Notes: a model not told the origin generated them from the sequence alone. A DNA stretch of 57,411 bases from Chryseobacterium gleum (GCA_945897755.1 CAMDGH010000003.1:1-57411), one strand, 5' to 3'; counted from the first letter of the stretch, positions 18,898-28,214 are shown. Program-made: numbers and translations.

Positions 18898-19698
18898 TCA
18901 AAACCCCTTAATCGTTTTGTATTGATACTTTCTATTTAATGCCCTTAATTTAGGCGGATATCGAGAACCGGAACTAAACAAAAATGTTTTAATCATTCTA
19001 TAACCGATTTTTCGATTATGGATAAAAGAAAATCGAATAGATTTTAAAAGAGCATATAAAAATATAAATCCTGTTTCGTACATTTCACGACCAATGATAA
19101 AACCGTGATTTTTATTATCCTCTAAATTTACATACCTCAGTTTAGCATCCTCAACAACATTCGTCTTAAAACCCTTCGATTTTGCATATAATATTGGATA
19201 AGTAAACCAAGAATAATAATTAATGGGAAATTTAAATCTTAACATCGAAAAAAAAGAATCTCGAATTAACATCGCACTAACAAAATTAGATGGAAAAGTG
19301 ATGTTAGTATAAACACCATGGCAAATAACATTATACAAATTAGACTCTAACTTATCTGCAAGTAATGCAATATAATTTTCAGCTAAAATAGATGCAGAAT
19401 CAGTAAAAAAAATATACGGATAATATTCATTTATATGTTCACGTATGTAATCACAACCAACATTATAAACTAATGCTAAATCAGGTTTACCACTGACTGA
19501 AAAACCTCTATCTGGAAGATAAACTACTGTACAATCATGAGATAATGCAATTTTAGCTGAATCGTCATTAGAGCCATCATCTACAACTACTATATATGGT
19601 GTATACCCAGCAAAAAAACATGCACTTTTTATACTAATAATTGTATCAGAAAGATAAGCTGAAACATTTCTAACTGGAAGTACAATAGGGAGTATCAT
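18898..19698 (-). CDS. Glycosyltransferase family 2
   Basis: This 266-residue protein has a GT-A fold. The N-terminal strand LPIVLPVRNVSAYL and the nucleotide-binding VVVDDGSNDDSA (about 38-49) define family 2. A DSASI segment near residue 102 takes the place of the metal-binding DxD. The C-terminal part is basic and moderately hydrophobic but has no clear membrane helix. It transfers a sugar from a nucleotide sugar to an unknown acceptor. It is convergent with the rhomboid gene (5-base gap) and stands alone, with its own candidate promoter at 19718-19725. Confidence 0.85.
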   Translation of the reverse strand: MILPIVLPVRNVSAYLSDTIISIKSACFFAGYTPYIVVVDDGSNDDSAKIALSHDCTVVYLPDRGFSVSGKPDLALVYNVGCDYIREHINEYYPYIFFTDSASILAENYIALLADKLESNLYNVICHGVYTNITFPSNFVSAMLIRDSFFSMLRFKFPINYYSWFTYPILYAKSKGFKTNVVEDAKLRYVNLEDNKNHGFIIGREMYETGFIFLYALLKSIRFSFIHNRKIGYRMIKTFLFSSGSRYPPKLRALNRKYQYKTIKGF

Positions 19699-19717
19699 TT
19701 ATTAAAAAAATATAAAT

Positions 19718-19725
19718 CAAATTTA
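19718..19725 (-). promoter_or_regulatory. Candidate -7 promoter element for GT2 gene
   Basis: On the minus strand this reads TAAATTTG, an exact TAnnTTTG match, 19 bases before the GT2 ATG at 19698. No properly spaced -33 element is visible. Confidence 0.45.
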
Positions 19726-19959
19726 CACGTGATAAATGAAAATATAATTAAGAAAACATAAACAAAAAAACAAGTTTATGATTGGAGAAAATTAAACAAT
19801 CTTAAAGGGAATCTAAAAGATTAAAAAATAAAAACACTTTTATTAACAATGACATAAGATTCTTAAAATGAATTTTAAAAAAACCATTTACCATGGAAAT
19901 TTAAAAAAAACAAAAAAGAGTTAAAAAAAGATAAACCTAAAAATAGATTTGCAGAATAT

Positions 19960-19997
19960 GAAAAAAAAACAAAGGACTTTATGAAAAAGTCCTTTGT
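19960..19997 (-). terminator. Rho-independent terminator
   Basis: A perfect 12-base stem (ACAAAGGACTTT with AAAGTCCTTTGT, loop ATGAA) is followed on the minus strand by a run of T. It lies 16 bases after the stop of the T9SS gene at 20014. Confidence 0.9.
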
Positions 19998-20013
19998 ACT
20001 AAAATCAACTTAT

Positions 20014-21312
20014 TTAAATCTTCATCAATTTATAAGAAAAAGATGCAGAATTATTTTCAATAATTACAAAATATATACCTGGATTAAAAGAGTCAACATC
20101 AAACTCATGAACCATTCGTTTATCTTCAATATTTAAATCCTTATAAACTAACACCTTCCCTGTAAAATCACAGATTTTGATAGCTGAAATATCTGATAAA
20201 ACATTTTCAATATTAACAGTTAGATGTGATAATACTGGATTAGGAAAAATAGAAATATTACTGTAATCAGATTTAGTTGACAAAACACCCCCAAAATAAG
20301 ATTTAACATCCGCGCAATTTGAGGTATATCCAAGAACTTGGGCTTTTAATTGAACCCCTTTGAAGGATTGTTGCATTGTAAATTTAAAAACACTATCCAT
20401 GGTAACTTTATTATTACATAACCAATAATAAGATGAATCTTTTTCTTTAAAATACTTATACTTAAACCCAGACCATGTCAATAAATGATTCTTACCAATA
20501 GTTAACTTCGATGAACGAGAAAGTTCAACTTCATCTAAATTTTGTGGATTAACCTTTGAAGTAAAAGAAGATGCCTTAACAGAATAAGAGATTATCGGAT
20601 GAATCATCCAATCCCAATTAATTAAAGAGTCTGACTCAGCGCCAATCTCATACCCATAAGGAGAAGTAGCGGATGGTACAACCCCATCAAAATAATCTGA
20701 GACTAACTGCCATACTCCATACTTGTTGTTAAAAGGAGTCTGAACGCAACCTAGACCCTCACCAAAAGAAGTATCTGTTGCATTATTAGCAAATACTTTA
20801 ATTCGTGAAGTAGAAATAGGAGTTGTGAATGTAGTATTCTTTAAACCAATTGCAAAATTAGTGTTTACAAGACGCTGAACTGGAAAAACAGCAGTGTATA
20901 AGTTATCATTCAAAACATTAATTTCAACAGAATCAATCTTTTTATTTGGTAAGTAGGTATTTTCATCTATCCCAAATAAATAAACAGTAACCTTCACTGG
21001 ATCTTTAACAGCGGTGTAAATTCCACCAGAAACATTATATGCTCCCATTCTAATATTTGCACCATGAACCTTAACTGAATCATTATTTAAATAAATCTGG
21101 GCAACACTAACAGGATTAGTTAGATCAGCTTTCAATTTATTTTTACCCCAATGATTAAGGGAATCTTTCCTGTTTTTATTGATAAGCAGCTTAGACTTTA
21201 CTGCAGTATAATAAACAGTATCTGGAGAACAATTCGTTTTTCCAGAATTAACTTGTGAAAAAAGAGTAACTGAAAAAAAAGAAAGAATAGAAAAAAATAA
21301 ATATAGACGCAT
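20014..21312 (-). CDS. T9SS type A sorting-domain secreted protein, 432 residues
   Basis: A signal peptide (about 1-19, ending LFSQ) precedes a beta-rich body with no family I recognise. The C-terminus (about 350-432) is a T9SS type A sorting domain: ISIFPNPVLSHLTVNI, then IKICDFTGKVLVYKD and the final NPGIYFVIIEN strand. The protein should be exported by the Sec system, pass the outer membrane through the T9SS and be released or anchored to surface lipopolysaccharide. It lies 74 bases downstream of the large T9SS gene. The terminator of that gene sits between them, so it may be transcribed separately or by read-through. Confidence 0.85.
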   Translation of the reverse strand: MRLYLFFSILSFFSVTLFSQVNSGKTNCSPDTVYYTAVKSKLLINKNRKDSLNHWGKNKLKADLTNPVSVAQIYLNNDSVKVHGANIRMGAYNVSGGIYTAVKDPVKVTVYLFGIDENTYLPNKKIDSVEINVLNDNLYTAVFPVQRLVNTNFAIGLKNTTFTTPISTSRIKVFANNATDTSFGEGLGCVQTPFNNKYGVWQLVSDYFDGVVPSATSPYGYEIGAESDSLINWDWMIHPIISYSVKASSFTSKVNPQNLDEVELSRSSKLTIGKNHLLTWSGFKYKYFKEKDSSYYWLCNNKVTMDSVFKFTMQQSFKGVQLKAQVLGYTSNCADVKSYFGGVLSTKSDYSNISIFPNPVLSHLTVNIENVLSDISAIKICDFTGKVLVYKDLNIEDKRMVHEFDVDSFNPGIYFVIIENNSASFSYKLMKI

Positions 21313-21340
21313 AAAAAAATAGTTTAAATATATACAAGCA

Positions 21341-21365
21341 AAAAAAGCGGATCCGAAGATCCGCT
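21341..21365 (-). terminator. Rho-independent terminator
   Basis: The 8-base stem AGCGGATC/GATCCGCT with a CGAA tetraloop is followed on the minus strand by a T run. It lies 21 bases after the stop of the T9SS gene that ends at 21387. Confidence 0.85.
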
Positions 21366-21386
21366 ATAAATTATTAAAAAAAAAGA

Positions 21387-23873
21387 TTAGTTATTTGACT
21401 TAACAACTTTAAAGTTTGAAATAACACCATCTTGTTGAACAGAAACTGAGTACATACCTGGATGAGCATTTTCACCAAAAGTTATGTTTTGAAAATCAGA
21501 AGATGAAACAACTTTTGATTCTATTACTTTTCCTGTTAAATCAGAGATTACAACTTTAACATCTGAATTTGAATTAGTATCAAAAGCTAATTTAAAATTA
21601 GATGTAAATGGATTAGGATAAGAAACAACATCACCATTCGTATTGTTATCATTCTCAATTAATCCAGCTGTATTTAAAGTAATATTACAAGGAGCACTAA
21701 AGTTACCAAAAACACCATTGTATTCTGCTGCTACCTTTAAAGAGTATGTTGTTCCATTAACTTTAGATAATGCATTTTTAAAATAACTCATTCTTAAAGA
21801 TCTAGAAACTTGAATAACACTATCAGTATGTGCACCATTAGTTAAGATAAATTTATATTTTGTAGCTCCAAGAAAAACATTTGCATTAACATACGCTGAT
21901 AAATTAACTGTTGCATTACAAGAAGCAGTTGCTATTGCAGCTGTAGGTAAAGCTTGTGTAGTTATATCACACGCAAGAGAATAAGCAGACCATACATTAT
22001 CTGTTTTAACAGCTGCTTTCACTGAATATGTAGTAGCATACTTTTTAGATAAGGGATTTACAAATTTAGAAAAAGAGAAATAAGAAGATGTTGAGATCAA
22101 AGAGTCAAGGTGATTACCATCCTGAATAAGATACTTATAAGCTTGAGCTTTAGATACTGAATTTGCATAGACAATCGATGCCATAGCTGGTAAATTAGCA
22201 TCGCAATGAATGTTTTTAATAGATGTTGAAGCTATTGGAGTTGCAACAGTACATGTGTAAGCAAAAGGTTGAACAACACCACCATAAATTGGAGCTACTT
22301 GAACTTGATAAGTTGTATTATATGCAACAGTTGGAATCATAGACAAAGAAAAGAAATAAGATGATCTTACCGTATCTTTAACAAGATTTCCATTTAATGA
22401 AACTCTAAATTTATAACCTACCGCACCTGTTACTGGAATACCATAAATAACAGTATTTAAAGCAGCCACACTACCATTACACACATTTGCATTCAACTGT
22501 GTAGTTGCTATTGTTTTAACTAAACTTGTAATTGAAGCATCTACAAAATCAGATCCTTTAGATGCTACAGAACCAACTGATGGTCTAAAGTCAAAAGAAA
22601 GCTCATTATAAGGATTTGTTAATATATTCGCACTTGAAGTTATTGTATCGTTTTTGTTGCTTAATAGGAAACTGTTAATGTTAAATGTAGAACCTGAGTT
22701 TACCTCACCAAATTTTCCAGTTGTTGCTCTTCCAGCTAAAATATTGTTCTTGAAAATCAAAGTTCCAGCTGTTGCATTACCTTCTGTAGTTGCAGCATCA
22801 ATGTGTAAGCCATTTTTGAAATCCATGAAAATTGAATTGTAAATTTTCAATTCAGTATGTCTTCTTAATCGAGCACCTCTTCTGTAACCTGAAGCAACAG
22901 AAGCTGCTGGATTTCCTTTTAAAGGACCCACTAGGGTAATGTTTGAGAAACGAGCAGCTGTTTTTGGATTAGTATTAGTTCCAGTACCATCATTGTCAGA
23001 CTCAAATCCTTCAGATGTGGATACTGATGGGTTGTCCGCAACAGCTGGATCTCTATAAACTAAACCAAATTGAACATTACCTTTATATCCATAATCCGTA
23101 TCAAAGTCATCATCTAAATTTTTGTACGAAACTAAATATTTAGCATTTACTGTTCCACCAAACCACTCAAAAGCATCGTCATTACAATAAGATACTTGAA
23201 TGTTTTCTAGCGTAGTACCTGATCCAACTGACCCCATTGTCAATCCATTTATTTCTTGGTTGGGTTGATAAGCAAATCCACAATACTCGATTCTTACAAA
23301 TTTCAATGAACCTGAATTATCTGCATCGTCATTTCCTCCATGTTGTGTTAGTGGTGCGTTAGCATAACCTTCAATAAAAGCTTGACCACCAGCTTGATTG
23401 TTAGTAGCTTTACCTAGAATAACAACACCACCCCAGTCTCCTTTAGCTCTTGCATTCGTATCTTGATTAGATGTAAATACGATTGGAGATGTTTTAGTAC
23501 CATTCGCAATTAATTTAGAACCCCTAGCAATTACCAAACAAGCACCTTGTGCTGCTTTATCCCCCATGATAACAGTACCTGCAGGTATTGTTAGTGTTGC
23601 ATTACCAGTAACAAATATTTGACCTTTTAAAAGATACACTTTAGAAGAAGACCATGTCGTATTCGCAGTGATATTAGCAGTAACTTGAACAACAGCCTTG
23701 TTTAAAGGGTTATACGCTTTCTTTTGAGGGTTAAAATTAGTCCATGAATCTGTCCATTGCGCCACACCAGGAGCAAAAGCACCTCTGTAAGTCGTAGGTG
23801 TAAAAAATTGACTTTGACCAATTGCAGCATTTGCTAAAAGAGCAAAAAGAGCCGACTTGTAAATTTTTTTCAT
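21387..23873 (-). CDS. T9SS type A sorting-domain secreted protein (paralogue B), 828 residues
   Basis: A signal peptide (about 1-19) is followed by a beta-helix-like body (about 60-440) that closely matches the plus-strand protein at 16467-18080. Unlike its paralogue it then has three tandem modules of about 90 residues (about 455-545, 550-640, 643-733). Each has the look of an FN3/Ig-like fold (YKFRVSLNG, YKYLIQDG, YKFILTNG) and a pair of cysteines near its ends. The T9SS sorting domain is at about 745-828 (VVSYPNPFTSNFKLAF to PGMYSVSVQQ). The modules probably extend the protein from the surface or bind a ligand. It has its own candidate promoter and terminator. Confidence 0.88.
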   Translation of the reverse strand: MKKIYKSALFALLANAAIGQSQFFTPTTYRGAFAPGVAQWTDSWTNFNPQKKAYNPLNKAVVQVTANITANTTWSSSKVYLLKGQIFVTGNATLTIPAGTVIMGDKAAQGACLVIARGSKLIANGTKTSPIVFTSNQDTNARAKGDWGGVVILGKATNNQAGGQAFIEGYANAPLTQHGGNDDADNSGSLKFVRIEYCGFAYQPNQEINGLTMGSVGSGTTLENIQVSYCNDDAFEWFGGTVNAKYLVSYKNLDDDFDTDYGYKGNVQFGLVYRDPAVADNPSVSTSEGFESDNDGTGTNTNPKTAARFSNITLVGPLKGNPAASVASGYRRGARLRRHTELKIYNSIFMDFKNGLHIDAATTEGNATAGTLIFKNNILAGRATTGKFGEVNSGSTFNINSFLLSNKNDTITSSANILTNPYNELSFDFRPSVGSVASKGSDFVDASITSLVKTIATTQLNANVCNGSVAALNTVIYGIPVTGAVGYKFRVSLNGNLVKDTVRSSYFFSLSMIPTVAYNTTYQVQVAPIYGGVVQPFAYTCTVATPIASTSIKNIHCDANLPAMASIVYANSVSKAQAYKYLIQDGNHLDSLISTSSYFSFSKFVNPLSKKYATTYSVKAAVKTDNVWSAYSLACDITTQALPTAAIATASCNATVNLSAYVNANVFLGATKYKFILTNGAHTDSVIQVSRSLRMSYFKNALSKVNGTTYSLKVAAEYNGVFGNFSAPCNITLNTAGLIENDNNTNGDVVSYPNPFTSNFKLAFDTNSNSDVKVVISDLTGKVIESKVVSSSDFQNITFGENAHPGMYSVSVQQDGVISNFKVVKSNN

Positions 23874-24522
23874 ACTTTTTCTTTTTTAAGTTAAATTAAA
23901 CATGTCAAATTTAGACTCAAAAAAATCTATGTAGATTAAGTGCATGTTACTTTTAAAAAAAATAATTATAAAGAGAAATACCCAAAAACATTTAAAAAAC
24001 AAGGGTTTAAGATATACACTATTTTGTTATATTTTTAAAAAAAACTAATATTAACAAACTGTTAAGTGTCAACTTTGTTTAATTTGAACTTAAACTGCAG
24101 AATCAAATATGTATGTCAAAAAAATATTACAATAGCTGATGTTATTCATCCTACTATTTAATTAACGATCGCTTTAATTTGAAGTGGCATTAAATTCAAT
24201 GATTTTTTTCTAAAATAGGTGTATGTAATACTAAAACATGAATAATAGTTATTAAGTCTCGTGCTACCCTTTTAGTAATAAAGAAAACTGGAAAAGAAAT
24301 AAAAAACTCCTCCAACAATCAATTCCATTTATTTAGTCAACGATTAAGCGTTCTTTTGATTTTAAAGCAAAAACAGGAAAGACTTTCAAATACAACACAT
24401 TAATTCATTACTGTAACAGAAATTTCGAAGCAAGTGAACAGTAGCACGTAAAAATCACAGCAAAAAAGTTGGAGATCCAGGAATCTCTTTTAAAAAACCA
24501 TTTTGTAATACCGCATTAAAAA
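23874..24522. other. Long intergenic region, no gene seen
   Basis: This 649-base gap is AT-rich. Its left end holds the promoter candidate for the minus-strand T9SS gene. Its right end has a weak hairpin around 24472-24487 (GAGAT/ATCTC) with a T run on the minus strand, which could end sixA transcription. No open frame with coding character was found in the middle. Confidence 0.5.
23906..23913 (-). promoter_or_regulatory. Candidate -7 promoter element for T9SS paralogue B
   Basis: On the minus strand this reads TAAATTTG, an exact TAnnTTTG match, 32 bases before the ATG at 23873, giving a leader of about 28 bases. No -33 element at normal spacing. Confidence 0.45.
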
Positions 24523-24976
24523 CTAACTCAAAACAGCTTTAAAATGAATCACATCTGACCATTTATAACAATCGAAAGAGAGACAAACATATTCTCCTGT
24601 TTTTAAACAAATTGGTTCTCTCGACAAGAGTGAAACTAAATTTGAAAGACCCTCATTATGTCCAACAATAAATAAATCAATACAATCGACTTGAGAAAAA
24701 ATAAAATGAAGTAATTGTTCCTCATTCGCTAAATACAATAGATCCGAAAAAACAAAAGAAGCTTGAATATCATTAGATAACGCATTTAAAATAGTTTCCC
24801 TAGTTCGCGTACTCGTAGACGAAAAAAAAAAGTGTATTAGAAAATGTATGTTTAGAAAAAAAAACGCGCAAACGATCCGTTTGTAGCATACCTTTAATTG
24901 CTAATTTACGATCAATGTCCTTTCCAGACAAAGAATTTACCTCCGTTTTAGCATGACGTAGAATATGAAGCTTCAT
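24523..24976 (-). pseudogene. sixA: Phosphohistidine phosphatase SixA-like, frameshifted in a homopolymer
   Basis: The 5' part (ATG at 24976) encodes MKLHILRHAKTE, the RHxK/G phosphohistidine motif of the SixA branch of histidine phosphatases. The 3' part encodes LFIVGHNEGLSNLVSLL, the second catalytic His motif (GHN) of the same family. The two parts are in different frames. Reading through a run of ten T on the minus strand (24822-24831) leads to a stop within seven codons, whereas nine T would join them into one protein of about 150 residues (SSTSTRTRETILNAL at the joint). A second run of nine T lies at 24856-24864. The cause may be a real mutation, slippage-based switching or a sequencing error. 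Confidence 0.8.
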
Positions 24977-25017
24977 TGATTTATAATTTAAAATATAAAA
25001 ATAGAAACAAAAATCAC

Positions 25018-25025
25018 TATATTTG
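25018..25025 (+). promoter_or_regulatory. -7 promoter element of rnpB
   Basis: TATATTTG matches TAnnTTTG and ends 5 bases before the first base of helix P1, where transcription is expected to start. The same octamer stands before tRNA-Phe and the PASTA gene. Confidence 0.65.
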
Positions 25026-25029
25026 AATA

Positions 25030-25391
25030 AAGCAAGTCAGTTTGTCGCCTGATTTTAGATTAGGAGGAAAGTCTGGGCAGTATAGAGCACCGTACTTCCT
25101 AACAGGAAGGGTTAGTAAACGAACACAGAAAGTGCCACAGAAAGGAAAACTACCTGGGAAACCAGGTAAAGGTGAAAAGGTGAGGTAAGAGCTCACCGTG
25201 CTTTTGGTGACAAAAGCTGCAAGGTAAACCTTACGGACTGAAAGACCATGTAAACCGGGGATGTTTAGTAATAAACGGAATGGCTGCTCGCCAAACTCGG
25301 AGGGTAGGTCGATTGATTCTATGAGTGATTATAGAACTAGATAAATGACAAATAAGCGAAAGCGAAACAGAACCCGGCTTATGACTTGCTT
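25030..25391 (+). ncRNA. rnpB: RNase P RNA (class A-like)
   Basis: This is the catalytic RNA of ribonuclease P, which trims the 5' leader of tRNA precursors. The conserved 5' core GAGGAAAGTCTGGGC is at about 25052-25066 and the 3' core AAGCGAAAGCGAAACAGAACCCGGCTTA at about 25353-25381, with ACAGAAA and CTGAAAGACCATG-like conserved parts between. The ends AAGCAAGTCA (25030-25039) and TGACTTGCTT (25382-25391) pair as helix P1. A T run at 25389-25397 overlaps the 3' side and probably ends transcription. It is divergent from the broken sixA gene. Confidence 0.95.
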
Positions 25392-25460
25392 TTTTTTAAA
25401 CTAAATTCACTTTGCGGCTTGCGTTTGAACTTCAATTCACAAGCTACTAAATAGATTGAT

Positions 25461-26030
25461 ATGGAAAAGAAAGATACTATAGGACGTAAACAATTAAAAA
25501 TAACAAGCTTACTTGAAGACCTCAAATCAGATGATGTAAAAATAGTGAAAACAGCCATTGAAGGACTAGAAATAATTGGAGAGCCAACAATAATAGAGAC
25601 TGTAATTAAAGAGTTAGAGCCATCAACACCATCTGAAAAAAATACGCTTATATTAGAGTTTTTATTTTGCATAAAAAATCCGAGGGCAAAAAAAAGCATC
25701 ATGGATATTATTATAGCGCCAGAAAACATAGACCGCCGCCAATTAATACTTTCAAGTATATGGAACAGCACATTAGACTACAGTGAATACCTTGATACTT
25801 TTGTGAAAATAGCCATTGAAGGAAGTTTTATGGAAACACTTGAATGCCTTACCATAATTGAAAATATGGAAGGACCATTTAGTGAAAAAAATGTAATGGA
25901 ATCTCACGTTTTATTAAGTGAATGCAAAACAAATGACTTTGATAAACAAAAAATGCAATTTTTAAGTGAAATAGCATTAAAAATAAAAGACTTCCAACAA
26001 AATGTTGACTCAGATAATGATTTAGATTAA
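25461..26030 (+). CDS. Hypothetical HEAT-repeat-like protein
   Basis: This 189-residue soluble protein is acidic and almost entirely helical. Its helices alternate in the style of HEAT repeats: ITSLLEDLKSDDVKIVKTAIEGLEIIG at about 13-39, then IETVIKELE, RAKKSIMDIII and ETLECLTIIENM. No catalytic motif is visible. HEAT-like proteins usually scaffold other proteins. It follows rnpB by about 70 bases and is convergent with the alpha/beta hydrolase gene (22-base gap). Its function is unknown. Confidence 0.75.
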   Translation: MEKKDTIGRKQLKITSLLEDLKSDDVKIVKTAIEGLEIIGEPTIIETVIKELEPSTPSEKNTLILEFLFCIKNPRAKKSIMDIIIAPENIDRRQLILSSIWNSTLDYSEYLDTFVKIAIEGSFMETLECLTIIENMEGPFSEKNVMESHVLLSECKTNDFDKQKMQFLSEIALKIKDFQQNVDSDNDLD

Positions 26031-26052
26031 AAACAGCAATTTCATAGAAAAA

Positions 26053-26799
26053 TCAATGTAGAATATGCGCTAAAAGTTTATTTACTTCCTTAGCATTTTC
26101 AATAAAAGACATATGAGCAATGTCATTTATAACAAAAAAGTTTTTTTTACATCTCAATTCATTATTCATTTTTTCAAGAGATGAAGATGTATCAAATTCA
26201 CCTTGAATAATAAAAATAGAGTCTTTATTTAGAAACACGTAATCACTAAAAGAAACCCTATCACGCATAGCATAAGTTACATCAATCAATCCTTGAACAG
26301 GAAAAAGAATTGCCTTTGAAGCCAACATAGCAATCTCACGTTTGAATCGATTAGAGTCAAGAAATAAACTAGGTAATGCAGATGATATAAACAATTTTTT
26401 ATTTTGAGTCAATAAAGAAACAACGCGTTCTCTATCGCGTTGTTTCTTTACAGAATCAGACCAGAAATTAGAATTAAGTAATATGAGTTTTGTCTTAAAA
26501 AGTAACAAATTATGGATTTCTAAGGCAACATAAGCCCCCATAGAATGGCCAACCATATGAAATTGAGTCAGACCAATAAAATGCATGAGCTCCATTACAT
26601 CAAATGCCATTTGTTTAATGGAAGATTTGGATGACTGGCTAATTGATTTACCATGTCCATGTAAATCAACACGAATTTGCTGAATTCCAATTGGATCGAT
26701 GATCAAATAATCCCACATGGAACTATCCTCTAAAAAGCCATGTAAAAAAAGTACAGGGAATCCAGAACCAGAAATAGAATAATGTAAGCTATTATTCAT
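26053..26799 (-). CDS. Alpha/beta hydrolase
   Basis: This 248-residue protein has the alpha/beta hydrolase fold. The nucleophile elbow is Gly-His-Ser86-Met-Gly, the oxyanion HG pair is His20-Gly21, the acid is probably the Asp in QGEFDTSS, and the catalytic His is in DIAHMSFIENA near the C-terminus. No signal peptide is seen, so it acts in the cytoplasm. The start overlaps the end of the aminopeptidase gene by 8 bases, showing translational coupling. The substrate is unknown. Small esters or acyl-thioesters are typical of the family. Confidence 0.9.
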   Translation of the reverse strand: MNNSLHYSISGSGFPVLFLHGFLEDSSMWDYLIIDPIGIQQIRVDLHGHGKSISQSSKSSIKQMAFDVMELMHFIGLTQFHMVGHSMGAYVALEIHNLLLFKTKLILLNSNFWSDSVKKQRDRERVVSLLTQNKKLFISSALPSLFLDSNRFKREIAMLASKAILFPVQGLIDVTYAMRDRVSFSDYVFLNKDSIFIIQGEFDTSSSLEKMNNELRCKKNFFVINDIAHMSFIENAKEVNKLLAHILH

Positions 26800-28084
26800 T
26801 CATTATAGCTTCAATTTCTTCGATTAGAATTGGAATAGAACCCATCAAATTAAAAGGAGCGGCATTATCTCTTACTACTAAATCATCTTCAATACGAATA
26901 CCAAGACCTTCTTGAGGAATATAAATACCAGGTTCACACGTAAAAACCATATTGGCTTGAATCGGTAATTGATATAGACCTAAATCATGCGTATCAAGCC
27001 CTAAAAAATGAGATGTACCGTGCATAAAATATTTTTTATATGCCGGAAAATCCGAACGTTGATTTTTTATATCTGTCGCATCAATTAATTTTAATTTAAT
27101 CAATTCACTTTCCATTATATGTCCAACTTCCTTATGATAATCAGCAATAAGAGTTCCGGGAACCAATAGTTTTTGAGCTTCATTTTTAACCTTTAGAACG
27201 GCATTATAAACATCCTTTTGCCTTTGAGTAAATCGACCACTAATAGGAAAGCAACGGGTTAAATCTGACGCGTAATTTGCGTACTCAGCTCCAATATCCA
27301 ACAAAACCAAATCACCTGATTTACATTGTTTATTATTATCAATGTAATGCAAGATACAAGAATTACTTCCTGAAGCAATAATTGGAGTATAAGCAAAACC
27401 TTTAGAGCGATTTATTAAAAACTCATGCGCTAATTCTGCTTCAATTTCATATTCCCATACCCCCGGTTTAATAAACTTCAATATACGGTCAATTCCTTTT
27501 TTAGTAATATTACAAGCCAACTGCATCAAATCTAATTCATACGTCTCTTTAACCGATCGAATCTTATGCATAATTGGAGCGCTTCTCAACACATGATGTG
27601 TGGGGTATTTCTTTTTAAAAGAAGCAATAAAACGATCTTCTCTTGTTTCTACGATTGTATTAGCCCTTAAATGTTCATTCGTGTTTAAATAGATTGAATG
27701 AGATTCAGCAAGTAATTGATTAAAAATCAAATCAAACTGATGTAGCCAATAAACTGTCTTAATACCGCTAACCTCGAACGCTTTATTTTTTGTTAGTTTT
27801 TCTCCCTCCCAAACTGCAATCGTATCATTCGTTTCCTTTAAAAAAAGTATTTCGCGATGATTCTCATTAGTGCAATCTGGAAACAAAAGCAAAATCGATT
27901 CTTCCTGATCAACACCTGACAAATAAAAAATATCTCTGTGTTGACTAAATGGAAAGGTACTGTCTGCAGAAACTGGATAGATATCATTTGAATTGAAGAT
28001 TGCAAGGGAATTTGCAAGCATAGATAAATTGAACTTTTGACGATTTATAATAAATAAATCATTCGGTATTAAATCATATCTCAT
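26792..28084 (-). CDS. Aminopeptidase P family protein (Xaa-Pro aminopeptidase)
   Basis: This 430-residue metallopeptidase removes N-terminal residues preceding proline. An N-terminal creatinase-like domain (about 1-160) precedes the pita-bread domain. The metal ligands are visible in LLDIGAEYANYASDLTR (two Asp), HGTSHFLGLDTHD (His), CEPGIYI (Glu) and GIRIEDDLVV (Glu). No signal peptide is present, so it is cytoplasmic. It is the first gene of a pair with the alpha/beta hydrolase, with a promoter candidate at 28116-28123. Confidence 0.93.
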   Translation of the reverse strand: MRYDLIPNDLFIINRQKFNLSMLANSLAIFNSNDIYPVSADSTFPFSQHRDIFYLSGVDQEESILLLFPDCTNENHREILFLKETNDTIAVWEGEKLTKNKAFEVSGIKTVYWLHQFDLIFNQLLAESHSIYLNTNEHLRANTIVETREDRFIASFKKKYPTHHVLRSAPIMHKIRSVKETYELDLMQLACNITKKGIDRILKFIKPGVWEYEIEAELAHEFLINRSKGFAYTPIIASGSNSCILHYIDNNKQCKSGDLVLLDIGAEYANYASDLTRCFPISGRFTQRQKDVYNAVLKVKNEAQKLLVPGTLIADYHKEVGHIMESELIKLKLIDATDIKNQRSDFPAYKKYFMHGTSHFLGLDTHDLGLYQLPIQANMVFTCEPGIYIPQEGLGIRIEDDLVVRDNAAPFNLMGSIPILIEEIEAIMNE

Positions 28085-28115
28085 ATTTAAATTAATTAGT
28101 TTTTTTTAGCTAGTA

Positions 28116-28123
28116 CAAACATA
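28116..28123 (-). promoter_or_regulatory. Candidate -7 promoter element for aminopeptidase P gene
   Basis: On the minus strand this reads TATGTTTG, matching TAnnTTTG, 31 bases before the ATG at 28084. A -33 element was not identified. Confidence 0.4.
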
Positions 28124-28214
28124 AACTAAAAAAATAAAATAAAGTGAAAATACAAGAAGTACGGACTTATTTTACGTAGTACACTCATCACATTTGTATG
28201 AAAATTATAAAATC

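Larger units (their letters stand above)
19699..20013. other. Intergenic region upstream of GT2
   Basis: This 315-base A-rich gap holds the promoter candidate for the GT2 gene at its left end and the terminator of the next minus-strand gene at its right end. I see no gene between them. Confidence 0.6.

Noticed and set aside
16467-23873. Composite transposon, from the two inverted similar genes
   Set aside because: The similar arms are secreted-protein genes. There is no transposase, no target duplication and no terminal inverted repeat.
24523-24738. Separate 71-residue protein on the minus strand
   Set aside because: It is the 3' half of the frameshifted sixA gene, containing the GHN motif, and is not an independent gene.
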